A stretch of 64,000 nt of DNA from JSC-12 sp033764965 (GTDB taxonomy: Bacteria > Cyanobacteriota > Cyanobacteriia > Leptolyngbyales > Leptolyngbyaceae), in contig JANRIN010000031.1 in the NCBI GenBank assembly GCA_033764965.1, forward strand, positions 1 through 64,000, written 5' to 3'. Of the stretch, positions 50,368-58,740 are shown piece after piece (positions within the stretch are counted from its first letter, which is position 1; every line of letters begins with the position of its first letter). A model generated the notes under the pieces. The model made no database searches. It had not been told where the DNA came from and saw only the letters and a list, made by a program, of their open reading frames with translations. Both the position numbers and the translations under genes were made by a program.

Positions 50368-50850
50368 ATGCCTGAGGTTACTCTTCCATTTCACCAAACT
50401 GGCGATTTCCTGGTCGATTACGAAGAAAAAGTGTTTCCCGATGTGCAGGCAGAACCGGGGGAAAAAGCACTGGTGACGTTTCACACGGTTGCCTTTGAAG
50501 GCTCGATCGGGTTCGTTAACCTATTGCAAGCCACCCGTTTGCAGCGGAAAGGATTTGAAACCTCCGTGTTGCTCTACGGTCCTGGTGTGACTTTGGGTGT
50601 GCAACGAGGTTTTCCCAAGTTGGGTGACGCAGCCTTTCCCGGACACCAAAACTTCAATGATCAAATCAGTAAATTTATGTCAGAAGGGGGCAAAGTCTAT
50701 GCCTGCCGATTTGCGCTGCAAGCTCTTTACGGTCATGGTGAACCCTCGCTCATTCCTGGCATTCGTCCGATTAATCCCTTGGATGTGTTGGATTTGATCT
50801 TGCTGCATCGCAAGGATGGCGCATTTATTCTTGATACCTGGACGCTCTAA
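50368..50850 (+). CDS. MSMEG_0572/Sll0783 family nitrogen-starvation protein (Nit1C)
   Basis: A 160-residue protein with a clear AAGGAG ribosome binding site nine bases before ATG. The family pattern is LVTFHTVAFEGSIGFVNLLQ, VLLYGPGVTLGVQRGFPKLG and KVYACRFALQALYGHGE. It resembles DsrE-like folds. Synechocystis Sll0783 belongs to this family and is reported as nitrogen-starvation induced. The biochemical role is unknown. It starts the main Nit1C transcription unit and is followed two bases later by the nitrilase. Confidence 0.88.
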   Translation: MPEVTLPFHQTGDFLVDYEEKVFPDVQAEPGEKALVTFHTVAFEGSIGFVNLLQATRLQRKGFETSVLLYGPGVTLGVQRGFPKLGDAAFPGHQNFNDQISKFMSEGGKVYACRFALQALYGHGEPSLIPGIRPINPLDVLDLILLHRKDGAFILDTWTL

Positions 50851-50852
50851 TC

Positions 50853-51890
50853 ATGAATCACTCACGGATAGTTCGAGCCGCTGCCGTTCAGATTAGCCCC
50901 GTGTTGTTTAGTCGGGATGGCACAACGGAGAAAGTTTTGCAGGCGATCGCCAAAGCGGCGGCTGAAGGTGCCCAACTGGTGGTTTTCCCAGAAACCTTTG
51001 TGCCGTACTATCCTTACTTCTCGTTTGTGCAATCGCCTGTGTTGATGGGTAAGGAGCATATGCGGTTGTACGAGGAAGCCGTAACCGTACCGGGGGCTGT
51101 GACGGATGCGGTCAGCCGAGCTGCCCGTTCCTATGGCATTGTGGTGGTGTTAGGGGTGAATGAGCGAGATAACGGCTCGCTTTATAACACCCAACTCATC
51201 TTTGATGCGGATGGTTCCCTGGTGTTGAAGCGGCGGAAAATCACTCCCACCTACCACGAACGCATGGTTTGGGGGCGGGGAGATGGTTCGGGGCTGAAAG
51301 TGCTGGATACGGCAGTTGGTAAGCTGGGCGCTCTGGCGTGTTGGGAGCATTACAACCCGCTGGCTCGGTTTGCGCTAATGGCACAGCACGAACAAATTCA
51401 TTGTGCCCAGTTTCCGGGTTCTCTGGTAGGGCAAATTTTCACGGATCAAATTGAAGTGACGATTCGCCATCATGCGCTGGAATCAGGTTGTTTTGTGGTG
51501 AATGCAACGGGCTGGCTAACGCCTGAACAGGTGCAGCAGATTACCCCCGACGAGCGCCTGCAAAAAGCGCTGAGTGGGGGTTGCAACACTGCCATCATCA
51601 GCCCAGAAGGCACCCATCTCTGTCCGCCAATCACAGAAGGGGAGGGCATCGCGATCGCCGATCTCGACTTTTCTCTGATCACCAAACGCAAACGCATGAT
51701 GGATTCTGTGGGGCACTACTCACGCCCTGATTTACTCCAGCTTCAGGCGAACCTGGAAACTCAATCGCTGCTGCGATCGTCCTCCAGCCCAGCCGCTGGT
51801 TCACCTCTACCAACGGCTGGTTTGATTTCCACTCCCTATATGCCCGAATTCGCCGAATTGCCCTTACCCGCTCCGCTGCCGGATGCTTAG
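50853..51890 (+). CDS. Nitrilase (Nit6803/Sll0784 type)
   Basis: A 345-residue carbon-nitrogen hydrolase. The catalytic triad is visible: Glu in VVFPETFVPYYPYF, Lys in RRKITPTYHERMVWG and the nucleophile Cys in GALACWEHYNPLARF. The second conserved Glu is in CWEHY. Members hydrolyse aliphatic and aromatic nitriles to acids and ammonia; Nit6803 is the characterised relative. The physiological substrate in Nit1C clusters is uncertain. A Ser/Pro-rich tail of about 45 residues follows the core. The 158-nt spacer after it holds two hairpin repeats. Confidence 0.93.
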   Translation: MNHSRIVRAAAVQISPVLFSRDGTTEKVLQAIAKAAAEGAQLVVFPETFVPYYPYFSFVQSPVLMGKEHMRLYEEAVTVPGAVTDAVSRAARSYGIVVVLGVNERDNGSLYNTQLIFDADGSLVLKRRKITPTYHERMVWGRGDGSGLKVLDTAVGKLGALACWEHYNPLARFALMAQHEQIHCAQFPGSLVGQIFTDQIEVTIRHHALESGCFVVNATGWLTPEQVQQITPDERLQKALSGGCNTAIISPEGTHLCPPITEGEGIAIADLDFSLITKRKRMMDSVGHYSRPDLLQLQANLETQSLLRSSSSPAAGSPLPTAGLISTPYMPEFAELPLPAPLPDA

Positions 51891-51920
51891 GAATGAGAAT
51901 TTAATAACTCCGAAATCTTT

Positions 51921-52000
51921 CTGTACGGGCGAACGGCGGTTCGCCCCTCCGCAGACTAACCCTTCCCCACTTTCCTGTACGGGCAAACGGCGGTTCGCCC
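51921..52000 (+). repeat. Two tandem GGGCGAAC-GGCG-GTTCGCCC hairpins
   Basis: Hairpin 1 at 51927-51946 has perfect 8-bp arms and a 4-nt loop. Hairpin 2 at 51981-52000 (GGGCAAAC...GTTCGCCC) has one mismatch. Each is preceded by CTGTAC, so the unit repeats every 54 nt. They lie in the spacer between nitrilase and radical SAM genes and may stabilise or attenuate the mRNA. The family is a common dispersed repeat. Confidence 0.85.
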
Positions 52001-52049
52001 ATCAACCCATTAATCTTTCTCCCTGTTCCCAATCTTTTGACCTGACCCT

Positions 52050-53135
52050 ATGAATAAGCAGCAGCTAATCACCGAGCTTCAGTCCCAGGGGTTGAAGCTA
52101 ATTGACCCTAGCCTGGGAGCCGCCGGACGCAAAGGCGGTGCTGGCCCGTCTGATCACAAAGCGGTGACGGTGGATGGAACAACGGTGATGGTGCCTGTGT
52201 TCAACAGTCCAGCCGCCCGATCGCCCTACACGATCGCGGTCAACGCATCAGAACCCTTGCTGCTGGAACGAGAGGGCGAAGTGGTGTCTGCCATTACGCT
52301 GCCCCAACCGCCCCAGTTCTACAACCTGGCGACAGCGGACGGCATTCCTTACTGGAAAATTGCCCTATTGCACAGTCGAGATGTGTTGGCAACTACGGTT
52401 TTGCAAACTTGTATGCGGTACACCGATCCAGCGACGGCTTGCCAGTTTTGTGCGATCGGTCAATCTCTAGAAGCAGACAAAACAATCGCTCGTAAAACTC
52501 CGGCACAGTTGGCAGAAGTGGCAGAGGCAGCCGTCCGTCTGGATGGCGTAAAACATTTGATCATGACTACGGGTACGCCCAACACTAGCGATCGCGGGGC
52601 AGCCTACTTATCTGAATGTGCGCGAGCAGTGCGATCGCGAGTTAATTTACCAATACAGGCTCAGTGTGAACCACCAGATGATTTTCACTGGTTCGATCGC
52701 ATGAAAGCGGCTGGGGTGGATAGTTTGGGGATGCACCTGGAAGCAGCAGATCCGATCGTTCGCGCCAAAATTATGCCAGGGAAGGCTTCGGTGCCGTTAG
52801 AGCATTACTATCGGGCATTTGATGCGGCGGTAAAGGTATTTGGGCGAGGACAGGTGAGTACCTACTTATTAGCAGGGTTGGGAGACAGTCTGGCAACGCT
52901 GGTGGAGATGTGCGATCGCTTAATCCAAATGGGGGTGTATCCCTTTGTGGTGCCGTTTGTGCCTATTAGTGGAACACCTTTGGCAAATCATCCTTCGCCC
53001 AAGAGCGAGTTCATGTTGATGGTGTATGAGCAGGTGGGGGCATTGCTGAAGCGAGCAGGAATGTCATCGGCTGAGATGAAGGCAGGATGTGGGAAATGTG
53101 GGGCGTGTTCGGCGCTATCACAGTTTGAAACGTGA
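52050..53135 (+). CDS. MSMEG_0568 family radical SAM protein (Nit1C)
   Basis: A 361-residue protein. The expected FeS-binding cysteines lie in CMRYTDPATACQFC, a C-x9-C-x2-C spacing instead of the usual C-x3-C-x2-C. GVDSLGMHLEAAD and PFVPISGTPLAN are consistent with a radical SAM barrel. A C-terminal CGKCGAC stretch adds three cysteines that could bind an auxiliary cluster. The reaction is unknown. The family occurs with nitrilase, GNAT and AIR-synthase-like genes as here (Sll0785 in Synechocystis). Confidence 0.88.
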   Translation: MNKQQLITELQSQGLKLIDPSLGAAGRKGGAGPSDHKAVTVDGTTVMVPVFNSPAARSPYTIAVNASEPLLLEREGEVVSAITLPQPPQFYNLATADGIPYWKIALLHSRDVLATTVLQTCMRYTDPATACQFCAIGQSLEADKTIARKTPAQLAEVAEAAVRLDGVKHLIMTTGTPNTSDRGAAYLSECARAVRSRVNLPIQAQCEPPDDFHWFDRMKAAGVDSLGMHLEAADPIVRAKIMPGKASVPLEHYYRAFDAAVKVFGRGQVSTYLLAGLGDSLATLVEMCDRLIQMGVYPFVVPFVPISGTPLANHPSPKSEFMLMVYEQVGALLKRAGMSSAEMKAGCGKCGACSALSQFET

Positions 53136-53144
53136 TTAAAGGTA

Positions 53145-53205
53145 ACTGTCACTGGTCATTCGTCAGTTGTCCTTCGCGAATAACCAATGACCAATGACAA
53201 AAGCC
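53145..53205. repeat. GTCACTGGTCATTCGTCAG spacer repeat
   Basis: Units GTCACTGGTCATTCG and CCAATGACCAATGAC lie in opposite orientations between the radical SAM and GNAT genes. They belong to the same repeat class as 7455-7516. Confidence 0.65.
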
Positions 53206-53253
53206 CTCCAGTAAAGACTTTGAGTTTACTCAGTTATACAGTCATCAATCGTT

Positions 53254-53763
53254 ATGCCTACTCAAAATTACCAGTTCAAACTCGCAACGACTGCTACTGA
53301 AATCGAAGCCTATTTTGATCTGCGGCGGGTCATTTTTGCGGAAGAACAACAACTGTTTCAGAACCATGATGAGGATGAATTCGATCAAATCGCTTACCCG
53401 ATCGTGGCAGTCGCAACCGAAACCAATCAAGTCGTGGGTGTGGTGCGAATTTATGAAACGAAACCGGGAATCTGGTATGGGGGCAGGTTAGGCACTCATC
53501 CCGATTACCGCAAAGGTTGGCAAATCGGCAAAGGCTTGATTTACAAAGCTGTCAGCACGGCAAACACCTGGGGCTGTGAGCAATTTTTGGCGACGGTGCA
53601 ACTCCAGAATGTGCGGTTTTTCCAGCGGTTGCACTGGCAGACCTTGAAAGAAATTGCCTTGCGCGATCGCCCCCATCACTTAATGGAAGCGGATTTGGCG
53701 TATTATCCTCCGGGGGTTGAGCCTCGCCCTGGATTGGCTCGTCAGGCAAGAGAGGCATCCTGA
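53254..53763 (+). CDS. MSMEG_0567/Sll0786 family N-acetyltransferase (Nit1C)
   Basis: A 169-residue GNAT-fold protein. It begins YQFKLATTATEIEAYFDLRR and has the acetyl-CoA loop RLGTHPDYRKGWQIGKGLIY. FFQRLHWQTLKEIALRDRPH and MEADLAYYPPG match the Sll0786/MSMEG_0567 family. It presumably acylates a pathway intermediate. The stop overlaps the start of the next gene (TGATG), so translation is coupled. Confidence 0.88.
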   Translation: MPTQNYQFKLATTATEIEAYFDLRRVIFAEEQQLFQNHDEDEFDQIAYPIVAVATETNQVVGVVRIYETKPGIWYGGRLGTHPDYRKGWQIGKGLIYKAVSTANTWGCEQFLATVQLQNVRFFQRLHWQTLKEIALRDRPHHLMEADLAYYPPGVEPRPGLARQAREAS

Positions 53764-54722
53764 TGTTGGCGGAACTGGTTGCCCATCTGCAACAATCTCT
53801 CAGTCTGTTGCAAAAACAGGACATCCAAACGGCATCCCAGGCATTGACTACTTACCAACCGTTCCAGGATGCCAATATTCTGCTGGGGGACGATTGTGCC
53901 GCACTTCCCGACGGGGATGGGTACTTGTTGCTGGCAACCGAAGGGCTGCTTCCTGCCTTTCTAGAATCCGAACCCTGGTTTGCAGGCTGGTCAGCGGTGA
54001 TGGTGAATGTGAGTGACATTTACGCGATGGGTGGACGACCGATCGCCGTTGTGGATGCGCTTTGGAGTCAACCCAATGCGGATCTGGAATACCTCTGGAA
54101 TGGCATGAAAGCCGCAGCCCAGACTTACAACGTGCCGATCGTGGGTGGACACACTAACTGCCACAGTCCCTACAATGCTCTGGCGGTGGCAATTCTAGGG
54201 CGTGCCACCCACCTGATCACCAGTTTCAACGCCCAACCGGGAGATACGCTCCTGCTGACAACCGATTTTCGTGGCAAAGCTCATCCCACCTACCCCTTTT
54301 GGGATGCGGCAACATCCGCTGATCCAGCGCAACTGCGGGCTGATTTGGCGATTTTGCCAGAGTTAGCCGAAATGGGATTGTGCGACGCGGGTAAAGACAT
54401 CAGCATGGGGGGATTGGTGGGAACGTTGCTGATGTTGCTGGAAACGTCTGGCTGTGGAGCAGTGCTGCAAGTGGATCAGGTGCCTTGCCCTGATAGTTTG
54501 CCTCTGGAACGCTGGCTGATTAGCTTTCCCAGTTATGGCTTTTTGCTGAGTGTGCGTCCTGAAAAAGTAGCGGCTGTCCGGTCGCGCTTCCAACAGCAAG
54601 GCTTAGTCTGCGAAGCGATCGGGAAAGTGCAGCCGACTCAGGAATTAGTGTTGCGATCGCAAGATGAATCTGCTGTTTTTTGGGATTTAGCTCAACAAAA
54701 ACTCACTGGTTTTGCCCCGTGA
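53763..54722 (+). CDS. Sll0787 family AIR-synthase-like protein (Nit1C)
   Basis: A 319-residue protein of the PurM/AIR synthase-related fold. It has GDDCAALPDGDGYLLLATEG, MVNVSDIYAMGGRPIAVVDA and GHTNCHSPYNALAVAILG (ATP and metal-binding loops typical of PurM/ThiL/SelD). DAGKDISMGGLVGTLLMLLE begins the C-terminal domain. It probably phosphorylates or activates a small molecule with ATP. It is translationally coupled to the GNAT upstream and overlaps the glycosyltransferase start downstream. Confidence 0.88.
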   Translation: MLAELVAHLQQSLSLLQKQDIQTASQALTTYQPFQDANILLGDDCAALPDGDGYLLLATEGLLPAFLESEPWFAGWSAVMVNVSDIYAMGGRPIAVVDALWSQPNADLEYLWNGMKAAAQTYNVPIVGGHTNCHSPYNALAVAILGRATHLITSFNAQPGDTLLLTTDFRGKAHPTYPFWDAATSADPAQLRADLAILPELAEMGLCDAGKDISMGGLVGTLLMLLETSGCGAVLQVDQVPCPDSLPLERWLISFPSYGFLLSVRPEKVAAVRSRFQQQGLVCEAIGKVQPTQELVLRSQDESAVFWDLAQQKLTGFAP

Positions 54723-55939
54723 CACAAAACAACTCCCTCCGGATTGCGCTGTTTACTTACTCTACTAAACCCAGAGGCAGCGTGATTCATACTTTAGAAC
54801 TGGCGGAAGCCCTACACAAACTGGGTCATGCTGTGTGTGTTTATGCGTTAGATAAAGATGGTCAAGGATTTGATTATCCATTGTCTTGCAATTACTATTT
54901 GATTCCAGCTAAACCAGCCCCAAACCAAATCGATCAACTAATTCAGCAACGGATTCAGGAGTTTGTCGAGTACTTGAACATAGACCAGTTAAATTATGAT
55001 TGTTACCATGCTCAAGATTGCCTCAGCGCCAATGCTTTAGCCATCCTCGCGCAACAACAAAAGATCTCTGGTTTTATTCGTACCGTGCATCACATTGAGG
55101 ATTACGTCAGCCCTTATCTGCAACACTGTCAGGATCGTTCTATTCGGGCAGCGGCATTGTGTTTGTGCGTCAGCGATCGCTGGCAAACCGAACTCCAGCA
55201 GCAGTACCAGATTCCTGCTCCCAGAGTGGTAAACGGAGTGAACACTCAACGATTCTCACCGTTGCCAAACGGCTCAGAATCATCCTTGAAGCAACGCTTA
55301 GGACTCACTGGCGCACCGATTTATTTAACCGTAGGTGGGATTGAACCGCGCAAAAATTCTATTCGCTTGCTGCAAGCCTTCAAGCATGTTCTAGAAGACC
55401 ATCCCACAGCCCAGTTGGTGATTGCGGGCGGTGCAACCCTGTTTGATTACCAGCCCTATCGATCGGAATTTTTTGCCCAGGTTGAAGCCCTCGAAATTGC
55501 GATAGATCGTTCCCTGGTGTTGCCTGGAGTAATTGCAGATGTTGACCTGCCTGCGCTCTATCGCACTGCGGATGCTTTCGTTTTTCCTTCTCTCGTCGAA
55601 GGTTGGGGCTTGGTCGTGCTGGAAGCGATCGCCTCCGGCTTACCCGTCATCACCTCCCAAGAGCCGCCCTTCACCGAATTTCTCGATTCGACTCAGGCGC
55701 TTCTCGTTGATCCCAACTCAACAGCGGCGATCGCCCAGGCAATGCAAAAAATTTTGGATCCAGTAGTGGCAAGTCAATTGAAACAAGCCAGTCAGTCCGT
55801 TTTGACACACTATGATTGGCAAACCTCCGCCCAAATGCACCTGTTTCACTATCGAGAATTGCTTAGTCGGCAGAATGTATGCAAATCACCAAAAAATCTA
55901 GACTTAGGTAGGATAATCACCTGCCCATCCATCCCCTAG
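54719..55939 (+). CDS. MSMEG_0565 family glycosyltransferase (Nit1C)
   Basis: The GTG at 54719 overlaps the previous stop (GTGA) and gives 406 residues. It is a GT4-type GT-B enzyme: RIALFTYSTKPRGSVIHTLE at the N-terminus, VVNGVNTQRFSPLP, YLTVGGIEPRKNSIRLLQAF and the donor-binding FPSLVEGWGLVVLEAIASG with the E-x7-E motif. It implies that the pathway product or intermediate is glycosylated. The next gene starts 14 nt downstream. Confidence 0.9.
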   Translation: MTQNNSLRIALFTYSTKPRGSVIHTLELAEALHKLGHAVCVYALDKDGQGFDYPLSCNYYLIPAKPAPNQIDQLIQQRIQEFVEYLNIDQLNYDCYHAQDCLSANALAILAQQQKISGFIRTVHHIEDYVSPYLQHCQDRSIRAAALCLCVSDRWQTELQQQYQIPAPRVVNGVNTQRFSPLPNGSESSLKQRLGLTGAPIYLTVGGIEPRKNSIRLLQAFKHVLEDHPTAQLVIAGGATLFDYQPYRSEFFAQVEALEIAIDRSLVLPGVIADVDLPALYRTADAFVFPSLVEGWGLVVLEAIASGLPVITSQEPPFTEFLDSTQALLVDPNSTAAIAQAMQKILDPVVASQLKQASQSVLTHYDWQTSAQMHLFHYRELLSRQNVCKSPKNLDLGRIITCPSIP

Positions 55940-55953
55940 CCCCCATCCCCCTT

Positions 55954-56241
55954 ATGCCCGAAATTCGCTTTCAAATTCAATGGCCCGATGGCTCCCAGGA
56001 TATTTGCTACTCCCCGTCCCTGGTCGTTAAAGACTACTTCGCACCTGCTGAAGAATATTCCTTAGAAGACTTTGTGCAACGATCGCGCACCGCTTTGCAC
56101 ATTGCCAGCGATCGAGTGAAAGCCAAATATGGTCGTCCTTGCGGCTTGGCATTGGGACAACTGCAAGACATCGAAGCAAAATCCCTTCAGTTTCATGATG
56201 TATCTGAACCGAAAGTCCGCTTGATTCGATTTATTGAGTAG
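55954..56241 (+). CDS. MSMEG_0570 family nitrogen-starvation protein (Nit1C)
   Basis: A 95-residue protein. It has IRFQIQWPDGSQDICYSPSL and VVKDYFAPAEEYSLEDFVQR, then a helix (ALHIASDRVKAKYG) and a C-terminal strand. This matches the MSMEG_0570 family, which is restricted to Nit1C-type clusters. Its function is unknown; it may bind a carrier or intermediate. It is the last gene of the operon, followed by a G-rich/C-rich hairpin. Confidence 0.85.
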   Translation: MPEIRFQIQWPDGSQDICYSPSLVVKDYFAPAEEYSLEDFVQRSRTALHIASDRVKAKYGRPCGLALGQLQDIEAKSLQFHDVSEPKVRLIRFIE

Positions 56242-56248
56242 GGGGAAG

Positions 56249-56299
56249 GGGGATGGGGGTTGGCTGTTCCTGATATCCATCCCCTATTCCCCCATCCCC
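56249..56299. terminator. GGGGATGGGGG / CCCCCATCCCC inverted repeat at operon end
   Basis: 11-bp complementary arms separated by 29 nt lie between the convergent 3' ends of the Nit1C operon and the HD-domain gene. There is no U-run, so termination is a guess. It is also a low-complexity spacer repeat. Confidence 0.4.
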
Positions 56300-56901
56300 T
56301 ATCTCCCTTTCAAGAAGCCCTTAGTTACAGAGTCGTCAATTAAGTGCTGGATGAAGTCCCAGAGTTGTGGGGCACCTGTGGCGATCGGGGCGGCTCGGTG
56401 CAAAACGCGATCGCGAGTGATGTTGTGTTGTTTCCAGGTGCCGCCATTAGTTTGGTAATTATTCAGCATCGGCTGGAGCCGATCGAGGGAGGCAGCAAAC
56501 TGGGCTTCTAGGGATTGCTGTGCCTCAAATTCATCCCACAGGTTGCGGAACTCGGTGGCTTGCTCCGGTGGCAGCAGGCTAAACAACCGATCGGCAGCTT
56601 GAAGTTCGCGATCGGCTTTGCTCTGGTTATGTTGTACGTCGTAGCAGAAAGTATCTCCCGCATCGATTTCAACGAGGTCGTGAATCAGCAGCATCTTGAT
56701 CACGCGCAAAATATCAACCGGAGCGGGGGCGTATTCTGCCAGCACCACAGCCATCAGGGCAATGTGCCAGGAGTGTTCAGCGCTATTTTCCCGCCGAGAA
56801 CTATCCGTTAGCAGGGTTTGGCGCAGGATGCCCTTGAGTTTGTCGATCTCGATGATGAATTGAATCTGTTGCGCCAGTCGGGCTTGTGAAGATAGAAGCA
56901 T
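56299..56901 (-). CDS. HD-domain hydrolase (YfbR/HDDC2-like)
   Basis: The ATG at 56901 gives 200 residues (TTG six codons upstream is an alternative). HD motif residues: His in ENSAEHSWHIALMAVVLAEY, the HD pair in KMLLIHDLVEIDAGD, and a later Asp in AASLDRLQPML. This pattern matches 5'-deoxynucleotidase-like HD hydrolases. The substrate is likely a nucleoside monophosphate but is unproven. It stands alone on the minus strand. Confidence 0.85.
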   Translation of the reverse strand: MLLSSQARLAQQIQFIIEIDKLKGILRQTLLTDSSRRENSAEHSWHIALMAVVLAEYAPAPVDILRVIKMLLIHDLVEIDAGDTFCYDVQHNQSKADRELQAADRLFSLLPPEQATEFRNLWDEFEAQQSLEAQFAASLDRLQPMLNNYQTNGGTWKQHNITRDRVLHRAAPIATGAPQLWDFIQHLIDDSVTKGFLKGR

Positions 56902-56958
56902 GTACGGAGATAATAGCAACTGCCGACTTAATTGAAAGTATTGTGCCAGATTTTGAAC

Positions 56959-58533
56959 CTAATTGGTTGAGTTAGTTTGAATAATATTGTCTGGATTTGC
57001 TATTACGTGATAGCCCTCGTTACAGTAGGTTTGAGGATCGTTCCATCCATCTTGTAGAATATAGTTTCCGTCATTAAATGGGGCGGCATATAAGAATGTA
57101 GAAGGATAATAACCTGCAAGGCAAACGGGTTGATTAGTTGCTTTCACTTGAGTCAAAATTTTTGCATCTAACGTATTTATTCGGAAGCTTTCAAAAGAAA
57201 CAAGATTTAGATGAAAAGAATTAAACCCAGTGATTACGGTGACTAGGATGAGAAACAGCATAGAAGCAAAATTTAGCTTTTGAAGATTAAAAAAGGATGA
57301 CGTGTAAGTTGACAAATATAAATTAATCGTTATTAGAATAATTACCCAATACAGATAATACCTGAGTTCTATCGATTGAGGTAAAAATGACGAAAACAGC
57401 GTTAGTAAAGCAAAGACTATAAAAAGGGGGCGTTTCTCATCGTTTTCGTGAATACCTTTACTACCCTGAGCAAGTTGTTTCTGATGATATTGCTGTTGTC
57501 TAAGAAAAATGATCGAGTAGTAGAAGAGTAAGCAAAGTTGAAAGATCACATAAGGACCAAAAAAACCTCCTGTCCGCCCACCTACATGAGCATTTCCAAT
57601 GACTTCATCACCGGTATTCATGTCTAGATTGTAAAGTGAAGATTTTTGCCAAAGCTTGCGGATTAGAAAATCAATTTCCGTTACAGATAGAAACCACTGA
57701 ATTGTTCTAGGCAAATTTTTAAGATATTTAGGAATAATGGAATACTCGGCTTCAGGTCCTTTAAAGTGCAAAAAGCCAACAGTAATGTCAATTGGATAGA
57801 ATGGATTTGAGTAAAGAATAGAGTTTTTAACAATCACTCCGAAGGAAAGAACTAAGCCAATTAAGATTAAGCCAGTTAAAGCCTGCTTAGAGAAATTACC
57901 AAGCCAGCTTTCATCTTTCATTAAGAAGATTCTTAAGATGAAGAGGAAATAGCCAATCAATAAAGTTGGCATGACTTGAAACTTGGCATTGCCAGCCAGA
58001 ATACCTAACAGGATTAAGAGTAGTAAATTTCTAGCGTTTAATTCTCCTCTCCGAAAAGACATGATATAAACGAGTACCAGAAAAGCTGAAATACATAAAT
58101 TAGCAAAGAGATCAATGTAAGCAGAGGTTGCATGTAGTTGAATGAGTGGCACAGCTAATAGAGCGATCACTGATGCGTAAAAAGGTATTTTTAGATAATT
58201 CCAAATGAATAGAATGTAGGCAAAAAAACTAAAAATACCTAGCAGGTTAATAGCTTCAATACGACCTGAAATCTTCCAAAAAAAACCTTGTAAAAACTCT
58301 GCTGCCAAGGGAAAACCTTTAAATCGCTCTTCATGACCACTGGGCATTAAGTATTGTTCTGAAGTGACAATCCCCCAAAGCCTTGCAATAAAAGGGTTGC
58401 GATAAGCCCATGTATCCCAATTCATATCAACTGAAAAAGCTGCCTTAATCAGTAACAAGGTTAAACATCCAATCGCGATTAATTGATAAAAAAGCTCACT
58501 TTTAAAGGCTTGCTTAGGTATACGAAACAACAT
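56959..58533 (-). CDS. AT-rich multi-spanning membrane protein, glycosyltransferase-like
   Basis: A 524-residue protein with about 11-13 membrane helices and a short extracytoplasmic C-terminal domain. The first loop (NWDTWAYRNPFIARLWG) and overall topology resemble GT-C / PMT-type glycosyltransferases or O-antigen-related membrane enzymes. No firm catalytic motif was identified. The gene is strikingly AT-rich and nearly free of GCGATCGC sites, unlike its neighbours. That suggests acquisition by transfer. Flanking spacers are also AT-rich. Function unknown. Confidence 0.6.
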   Translation of the reverse strand: MLFRIPKQAFKSELFYQLIAIGCLTLLLIKAAFSVDMNWDTWAYRNPFIARLWGIVTSEQYLMPSGHEERFKGFPLAAEFLQGFFWKISGRIEAINLLGIFSFFAYILFIWNYLKIPFYASVIALLAVPLIQLHATSAYIDLFANLCISAFLVLVYIMSFRRGELNARNLLLLILLGILAGNAKFQVMPTLLIGYFLFILRIFLMKDESWLGNFSKQALTGLILIGLVLSFGVIVKNSILYSNPFYPIDITVGFLHFKGPEAEYSIIPKYLKNLPRTIQWFLSVTEIDFLIRKLWQKSSLYNLDMNTGDEVIGNAHVGGRTGGFFGPYVIFQLCLLFYYSIIFLRQQQYHQKQLAQGSKGIHENDEKRPLFIVFALLTLFSSFLPQSIELRYYLYWVIILITINLYLSTYTSSFFNLQKLNFASMLFLILVTVITGFNSFHLNLVSFESFRINTLDAKILTQVKATNQPVCLAGYYPSTFLYAAPFNDGNYILQDGWNDPQTYCNEGYHVIANPDNIIQTNSTN

Positions 58534-58740
58534 TGAGTCAAAAATTCAAAAGTTTCTCAAGTGTGCTTGACACGCCAATGACACAACCAAATGTCCACTT
58601 ATTAAGTACTCACTAAAGCAAATCCAACCTTATGAAAGCACCATGAGTAAAGCATATCCCATGAGTAATGTCCACCTTGGTGAGCGGAAGGTCATTGAGG
58701 TGATTCAGTTGTCTATCGCAGGAATGACTCAGGCGTTACT
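58534..58740. other. AT-rich spacer with short possible gene remnant
   Basis: 207 nt between the AT-rich membrane gene and map. A 33-codon plus-strand frame (58643-58744, containing NVHLGERKVIEVIQLSIAG) looks protein-like and may be the remnant of a helix-turn-helix or transposase N-terminus. I cannot name it. Confidence 0.25.

Noticed and set aside
51921..52000. Tandem GGGCGAAC units considered as a CRISPR array
   Set aside because: Only two units, each a short palindrome with repeat-like flanks, no cas genes and no uniform spacers.
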